Shown piece by piece: positions 12,757 to 16,676 of a stretch of DNA of 16,676 nucleotides (position 1 is the first letter of the stretch; the number at the start of each line of letters is the position of its first letter). The position numbers and the translations under genes are program-made. The DNA is taken from assembly GCA_023436765.1 (NCBI GenBank), contig JAEZHX010000181.1, positions 1 through 16,676 of the forward strand, read 5' to 3'. The stretch comes from Bacillota bacterium. Lineage in GTDB: Bacteria; Bacillota; Clostridia; Lachnospirales; Lachnospiraceae. The notes under the pieces were generated by a model. It did no database searches and was not told where the DNA came from. It worked only from the letters and a program-made list of their open reading frames with translations.

Positions 12757-13632
12757 TCACAGACCATTCGCGATATCAAAAAGATATCTGCCGTACTCGG
12801 TCATTTTCATGGATTCTGCCAAAGCAAGCAGCTGATCCTTGTCGATAAAGCCTTTTTTATAGGCAATCTCCTCCAGACAGGAGATATAGAGCCCCTGTCG
12901 CTTCTGGATGGAGGCAACATAATTGGAAGCCTCCAAGAGAGCATCCTGATTACCGGTATCCAGCCAGGCCATACCACGGCCCAACAGCTCTACCTTCAGT
13001 GCTCCCCTTCTAAGATATTCGTTATTCACCTCGGTAATCTCCAGTTCACCGCGAGCCGAGGGTTTGATACTCTTCGCGATCTGAATGACTTCATTGTCAT
13101 AGAAATATAAGCCAGGAACCGCATAATTTGATTTCGGCTTCTTCGGCTTCTCCTCTATCTCTGTCACATTGCCTTCTCCATCAAAGGATACCACCCCATA
13201 GGCAGTCGGATCCTTGACATAGTAGCCGAATATCGTTGCACCGGTAGCCCTATCTGCTGCATTCTTAAGGATTCCGGTGAGTCCGGTACCGTAGAAGACA
13301 TTATCACCCAGTACCAGAGCGACACGGTCCGAACCAATAAACTCTTCCCCGAGGATAAAGGCTTCCGCAAGACCCTTTGGTGCTTGCTGCACCTGATAGG
13401 AGATCTTCAAGCCCAGTTGGCTGCCATCTCCAAGCAATTCTTCGAATAATGTAATATCTCTGGGCGTGGAGATAATCAGTATCTCCCTGATCCCTGACAG
13501 CATCAATACAGACATTGGATAATAAATCATTGGCTTATCATAAATCGGTAATATCTGCTTCGAAATTGCCTTTGTGATCGGATATAATCTTGTCCCAAGT
13601 CCCCCGGCTAATATAATGCCCTTCATATGCAT
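12757..13632 (-). CDS. rmlA: Glucose-1-phosphate thymidylyltransferase
   Basis: A 291-residue nucleotidyltransferase with the sugar-nucleotide signature GGLGTRLYPIT (10-20), then K25 and LPIYDKPMIYYP (28-39). LVLGDNVFYGTGL carries the metal-binding aspartate, and EEKPKKPKSNYAVPGLYFYD is characteristic of RmlA. It makes dTDP-glucose from glucose-1-phosphate and dTTP and starts the rhamnose pathway; the family is typically inhibited by dTDP-rhamnose. Two close starts are possible, ATG at 13632 and at 13626; GGGA 5-6 nt before the first favours it. It is the first gene of rmlACDB, preceded by a candidate promoter about 130 bp upstream. Confidence 0.96.
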   Translation of the reverse strand: MHMKGIILAGGLGTRLYPITKAISKQILPIYDKPMIYYPMSVLMLSGIREILIISTPRDITLFEELLGDGSQLGLKISYQVQQAPKGLAEAFILGEEFIGSDRVALVLGDNVFYGTGLTGILKNAADRATGATIFGYYVKDPTAYGVVSFDGEGNVTEIEEKPKKPKSNYAVPGLYFYDNEVIQIAKSIKPSARGELEITEVNNEYLRRGALKVELLGRGMAWLDTGNQDALLEASNYVASIQKRQGLYISCLEEIAYKKGFIDKDQLLALAESMKMTEYGRYLFDIANGL

Positions 13633-13757
13633 ACTCTTCCCTTCTTATCTGTATCATTCATTATCATTTTCATTTGTATGGCACGACGGCTGCTTGCTTG
13701 TCCTATGTATGGTTATTTCCGTTTCGGGAATTCACTTCCAATTCAAGAATTATTTAT

Positions 13758-13786
13758 AGTATAATCAATTCAGTCACAAAATACAA
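13758..13786 (-). promoter_or_regulatory. Candidate promoter of the rmlACDB operon
   Basis: On the - strand TTGTAT (13786-13781) and TATACT (13763-13758) are separated by 17 nt; matches to consensus are 4 of 6 and 5 of 6. It lies just after the terminator of the preceding gene and about 126 bp before rmlA, leaving a leader of about 120 nt in which I see no strong structure. Confidence 0.55.
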
Positions 13787-13796
13787 TGACCAACAG

Positions 13797-13837
13797 GAAA
13801 AAGGATTATGGCTATTCTCAGCAAACACCATAATCCT
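13797..13837 (-). terminator. Terminator after the TIGR04086 membrane protein gene
   Basis: AGGATTATGG (13802-13811) and CCATAATCCT (13828-13837) form a perfect 10-bp stem with a 16-nt loop. On the - strand the stem runs into a TTTTT tract. It lies about 30 bp after the stop codon and separates that gene from the rml operon. Confidence 0.8.
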
Positions 13838-13868
13838 ATCTCTTCTCCTATGAAAATGTGTCTGACTG

Positions 13869-14243
13869 TCAGCTTATCATTCCGCCCAGCATTCCGCTCA
13901 AGCTGCTTATGATAAATACAGTGAACAGATTCCCTAAAGGCAGCGGGCTAATCCGGTTCATCATTAAGGATACCAGCATTAAGATTACAAAATAGGCTAT
14001 GCCGATCAGTAAACCCCACAGAAATTTCTTCTGCTCTGTTTTCTTTCCGATAAAAAAGCCGCCGGTAAACGCCGAAATGATATAAACAAAATTAATGCCC
14101 CCACTGATTACCGTGCCGGACAGATCCAGCTTCAGCATAAGGAACGATAAGATCAACAGGACAAAAGCGGTAATGATATAGGAAAACAATAACCCTTCCA
14201 GCATATAAATAACCTTAGTATTTTGACGGAATGTCTTCTCCAT
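13869..14243 (-). CDS. TIGR04086 family membrane protein
   Basis: A 124-residue protein made almost entirely of four hydrophobic segments (about 13-38, 45-65, 71-95 and 104-124), with short charged loops including GKKTEQKK between the second and third. Size, topology and the EGLLFSYIITAFVLLILSF start match the TIGR04086 family of clostridial membrane proteins, whose function is unknown. The ATG at 14243 has a strong GGGAGGTG site 4 nt upstream. It is followed by its own terminator. The 129-bp gap before it is AT-rich and contains TATAAT, but no convincing -35 partner. Confidence 0.78.
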   Translation of the reverse strand: MEKTFRQNTKVIYMLEGLLFSYIITAFVLLILSFLMLKLDLSGTVISGGINFVYIISAFTGGFFIGKKTEQKKFLWGLLIGIAYFVILMLVSLMMNRISPLPLGNLFTVFIISSLSGMLGGMIS

Positions 14244-14372
14244 ATGACACCTCCCGGTCTATTATACTAATATATATATTTTTCTATAGTCGAAAATATG
14301 CATAAGCTTGGCAAATTTATTTTTCTTCCTGCTGCTTTTATACTTTCCCTTGTTTTCTTATGTATCTGTACT

Positions 14373-15791
14373 TCAATCATTTGCACTTTCTTCCAGCAAT
14401 CCTTCCACGGAGTAATCGCAGCCCGCATTCCATAGGAGCCATTCCTCATAGCCTGCGGCATACAGACCTTCGATCTGAAGCCTTAATTCATCCCCTCCGT
14501 ATGTCATATGGTTCTTCAGCCAGGTAGCGGTGAAATCCTGCAGCCAGGGTCTGACGATTGCCCTGTGTTCTCCTTCCGGAATCTGGTCCAACTTCTCCTT
14601 GGAGGCAGTCATTACCTTACGTATGATATGATAGGGCTCGAGATCCGGATATTCCAAACCGTAATTTCCCTCACCGAAATGGGAGGGATAGATCATCGGG
14701 CAGATATAGTCCAGATATTTTGACATTTCTACATAGTTCTGGCCCACCAGTCCCGCATCCGTCTTACTGCTGATGATAGTTCCATATACGTCAGCTGACA
14801 CAAAAACTCCCAGAGGTTTCAATTTGTCATAGGCATATTTCGTGAATTCCAGGATAACTTCTTCTTTGGTCCTTGTCTGTGCTTCCTCACCGAAATCCAC
14901 CTTATCCATACCCTTACCGGTGGAGAAACGGATATAGTCAAATTGGATCTCATTAAAGCCTGTGGCTGCCGCCTTGGAAGCCACCTCTACCAAGTATTCC
15001 CACACCTCTTCATTATACGGATTCACCCAGCATTCTCCGTTATTATCCCTGTACAGTGATCCATCTGTTTTCTTGATCGCCAGCTCATGCCTCTGCTCAG
15101 CCAGATAGGGATCCTTGAACGCAACAATTCTGGCTATCACATAGATTCCCTTACTCTGTAATTCCTTGACCAGCCCCTCCATATCGGGGACTGCATTCGT
15201 TGCCGCTTTGATATTCTTCACGATTGGACTGTCCATGGAATAGGTGATCTTGCCGTTATCGTCCTTGACATCAATGACCAGGGCATTGATCTCTGTGGTG
15301 TCAGCTATCTCAATCAGGTAGTCACGGATGCTTTCTGTCCCTGCAGCTCTAGAGGTAACATACAGACCCTTTACCTTAGCCGGTATTCTGGTATCCGAAG
15401 CCTCCGGTGTTTTGGTCGGTTCAACCTGTATCGTCGGTACTGCCCCGCCTCCGGAAGGGGTTCCCTCGGAAGTATTCCCAACCGATCCTGCAGAATCCGC
15501 ACCGGATGAAGCTGTTCCTTCCGGATTAATGTCTGTCGATGCTCCCTCCTCCGTCCCTTCCGCCAGCTCCGTTCCGTTCTGCAGCCCCTGCTCCTTCCCA
15601 CCTTGGTCAGAGCCTCCGGATTCCTGGGTATTCATCTGCAGCTTGATCGCAAAGTAAGTACCTAATCCTAACCCGCCGGCTATCAGTATGACGAGTAAAA
15701 TCCTGAAGAATTTCCTATATTTCCTCCTGCCTCTCCTGCGGAAAGATTTGCTGTAGTCTATATACATATTAATGCCTTTATCTCTTCTCAT
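14373..15791 (-). CDS. Membrane-anchored DUF4015 protein, putative glycoside hydrolase
   Basis: A 472-residue protein. A very basic N-terminus (RRRGRRKYRKFFR) leads to one membrane segment (about 29-48), then an 80-residue Gly/Ser/Glu/Thr-rich linker (about 52-134), then a TIM-barrel-like domain (138-460). That domain starts KGLYVTSRAAG and contains LVIDVKDDNGKITY (171-184), GIYVIARIVAFKDP (215-228), FNEIQFDYIRFS (279-290), VSADVYG (331-337) and YICPMIYPSHF (362-372), typical of PF13200 (DUF4015) putative glycosyl hydrolases. It should face outside the cell and may act on wall or matrix polysaccharide; substrate is unknown. The start is ambiguous: ATG at 15791 has GGGG 7 nt upstream, and ATG at 15767 has AAAGG at the same distance. 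Confidence 0.82.
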   Translation of the reverse strand: MRRDKGINMYIDYSKSFRRRGRRKYRKFFRILLVILIAGGLGLGTYFAIKLQMNTQESGGSDQGGKEQGLQNGTELAEGTEEGASTDINPEGTASSGADSAGSVGNTSEGTPSGGGAVPTIQVEPTKTPEASDTRIPAKVKGLYVTSRAAGTESIRDYLIEIADTTEINALVIDVKDDNGKITYSMDSPIVKNIKAATNAVPDMEGLVKELQSKGIYVIARIVAFKDPYLAEQRHELAIKKTDGSLYRDNNGECWVNPYNEEVWEYLVEVASKAAATGFNEIQFDYIRFSTGKGMDKVDFGEEAQTRTKEEVILEFTKYAYDKLKPLGVFVSADVYGTIISSKTDAGLVGQNYVEMSKYLDYICPMIYPSHFGEGNYGLEYPDLEPYHIIRKVMTASKEKLDQIPEGEHRAIVRPWLQDFTATWLKNHMTYGGDELRLQIEGLYAAGYEEWLLWNAGCDYSVEGLLEESAND

Positions 15792-15858
15792 GTATTTACC
15801 CCGTTTATGCTTTAGTTAATCCTAATCCATGCTATTATTGTCTTCATATTCGTATGGT

Positions 15859-16676
15859 TCATTCGCATACAAAGCAATTCGATTCCTCTTTGGTTTTAAG
15901 CTGGTTATGTATCTTCGTAAAAATAGTAACGATATCCGGGTCAAAAAAGGTGCCGGATTTCTCCAGTATGTATTCGACCGCTTTCTTCTGAGAATCCGGA
16001 TGATCCTTGAACAATTCGAATCTGGCAGTATCATAGGCATCGATGATTGCAACAATTCTAGCCGAGAGAGGTATCTCCGTGTCCTTAAGTCCCTCCGGAT
16101 AACCGGTACCGTTCCAGTTCTCATGATGATACATAGTAATGTCTATTGCCATCTTAATAAATTCATTGTGGTCATAGGCGTAGATGTCCTTCAGGGTGTT
16201 GCCTCCGAACACCGTATGGGTCTTCATGACCGCATATTCCTCCGGGGTCAGTTCACTCGTATTCTTCATTAGAATGATATCTGAAATTCCAATCTTTCCG
16301 ATATCATGGAGCGAAGCAGCCTGCTCAATGGAATCGATGAAATTGTTGCTTATGATATTCTTATAAGCAGGGCACAGCTGCAAGCTCAGAGCGAGTAATC
16401 TGCTGTTCTTTCCAACCCGCTCCGGATGTCCCTTATATCTGACATCCCTCATTATCGACAGATTGTTCATTGCATGCAGAATGACTTTCTGTTCCTCATA
16501 TATTTTCCGAATCTGATCATTAATAATCTTATACAGTTTCTTATTATAAAGCTCCAGCTCCTGCTGCATTTTGTAAATCTTCAAATGGGTATTAATCCTT
16601 AAGGTGACTTCTTCCACCTCGAAAGGCTTTGCAATGAAATCTACAGCTCCGAGCTTAAAGCCCTTGATCTTATCCT
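15859..16676 (-). CDS. Response regulator with HD-GYP phosphodiesterase domain (5' end outside window)
   Basis: The frame is open to the edge of the window, and its first 19 codons read as the end of a receiver (REC) domain, including KGFKLGAVDFIAKPFEVEEV with the conserved Lys-Pro. A coiled helix follows, then an HD-GYP domain: SLHDIGKIG with the HD pair, MKTHTVFGG, MYHHENWNGTGYPEGL with the GYP motif, and RIVAIIDAYD. All expected metal-binding and signature residues are present, so it is probably an active cyclic-di-GMP (or related) phosphodiesterase controlled by phosphorylation. The GTG at 16617 is internal and not the start. The protein ends in a short Cys-containing tail (NCFVCE). Its gene is 67 bp upstream of the DUF4015 gene, same strand; co-transcription is possible but not shown. 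Confidence 0.9.
   Translation of the reverse strand, partial: DKIKGFKLGAVDFIAKPFEVEEVTLRINTHLKIYKMQQELELYNKKLYKIINDQIRKIYEEQKVILHAMNNLSIMRDVRYKGHPERVGKNSRLLALSLQLCPAYKNIISNNFIDSIEQAASLHDIGKIGISDIILMKNTSELTPEEYAVMKTHTVFGGNTLKDIYAYDHNEFIKMAIDITMYHHENWNGTGYPEGLKDTEIPLSARIVAIIDAYDTARFELFKDHPDSQKKAVEYILEKSGTFFDPDIVTIFTKIHNQLKTKEESNCFVCE

Noticed and set aside
14244..14372. TATAAT box upstream of the TIGR04086 gene
   Set aside because: No suitable -35 sequence at 16-18 nt, and the implied start would fall on the ribosome binding site.
1..16676. CRISPR arrays, insertion sequences, phage genes or origins
   Set aside because: No spaced repeat array, transposase, integrase or terminal inverted repeats were seen; the window reads as core chromosome.

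Overview
The window looks like chromosomal DNA of an anaerobic, spore-forming Firmicute, most likely Lachnospiraceae (Clostridium cluster XIVa). This rests on an RNA polymerase sigma-H gene, a TIGR04086-type membrane protein, a Fe-S/chemoreceptor fusion, a membrane-anchored DUF4015 protein, strong AGGAGG-type ribosome binding sites and moderate GC. No species is claimed. Only the first gene is on the + strand; everything after about 0.9 kb is on the - strand.

Layout by coordinate: (1) 2-820, the 3' end of a Fe-S/methyl-accepting chemotaxis protein, closed by an unusually long terminator hairpin. (2) 946-2058, a DUF3810 membrane metalloprotease-like protein. (3) 2433-5061, a methionine-type ABC importer operon transcribed metN-metI-metQ. 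(4) 5501-8066, a WYL-family regulator, an AlkZ-related protein and a YjbR/MmcQ protein, all in one direction. (5) 8249-9166, sigH followed directly by tRNA-Thr(GGU) and tRNA-Pro(AGG) and a shared terminator. (6) 9262-10002, the 23S rRNA 2'-O-methyltransferase rlmB. (7) 10063-13632, a complete dTDP-L-rhamnose operon, rmlA-rmlC-rmlD-rmlB. (8) 13869-14243, a TIGR04086 membrane protein. (9) 14373-15791, an anchored DUF4015 putative glycoside hydrolase. (10) 15859-16676, the 3' part of a REC/HD-GYP response regulator.

The most interesting element is the roughly 340-nt leader of the metNIQ operon (about 5062-5405, - strand). It has a near-consensus sigma-A promoter (TTGACA, 17 nt, TATACT). A 24-codon ORF with a strong ribosome binding site follows, in which 7 codons are Met and 3 are Cys, clustered as MNVMCMNMCGMCM. 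About 70 nt after its stop codon comes a strong intrinsic terminator, still well upstream of metN. I see no S-box (SAM-I) or T-box signature. The arrangement is that of ribosome-mediated transcription attenuation: stalling at Met codons when Met-tRNA is scarce would let polymerase read into the importer genes. Such control of a methionine importer would be unusual for a Firmicute, where SAM riboswitches and T-boxes are the familiar solutions.

Secondary points are a proline tRNA with an A34 anticodon (AGG), which implies inosine modification; a second, less convincing 15-codon ORF in the leader of the WYL regulator; a possible DNA-repair group under WYL control; and the rhamnose operon lying directly before the conserved rlmB-sigH neighbourhood.
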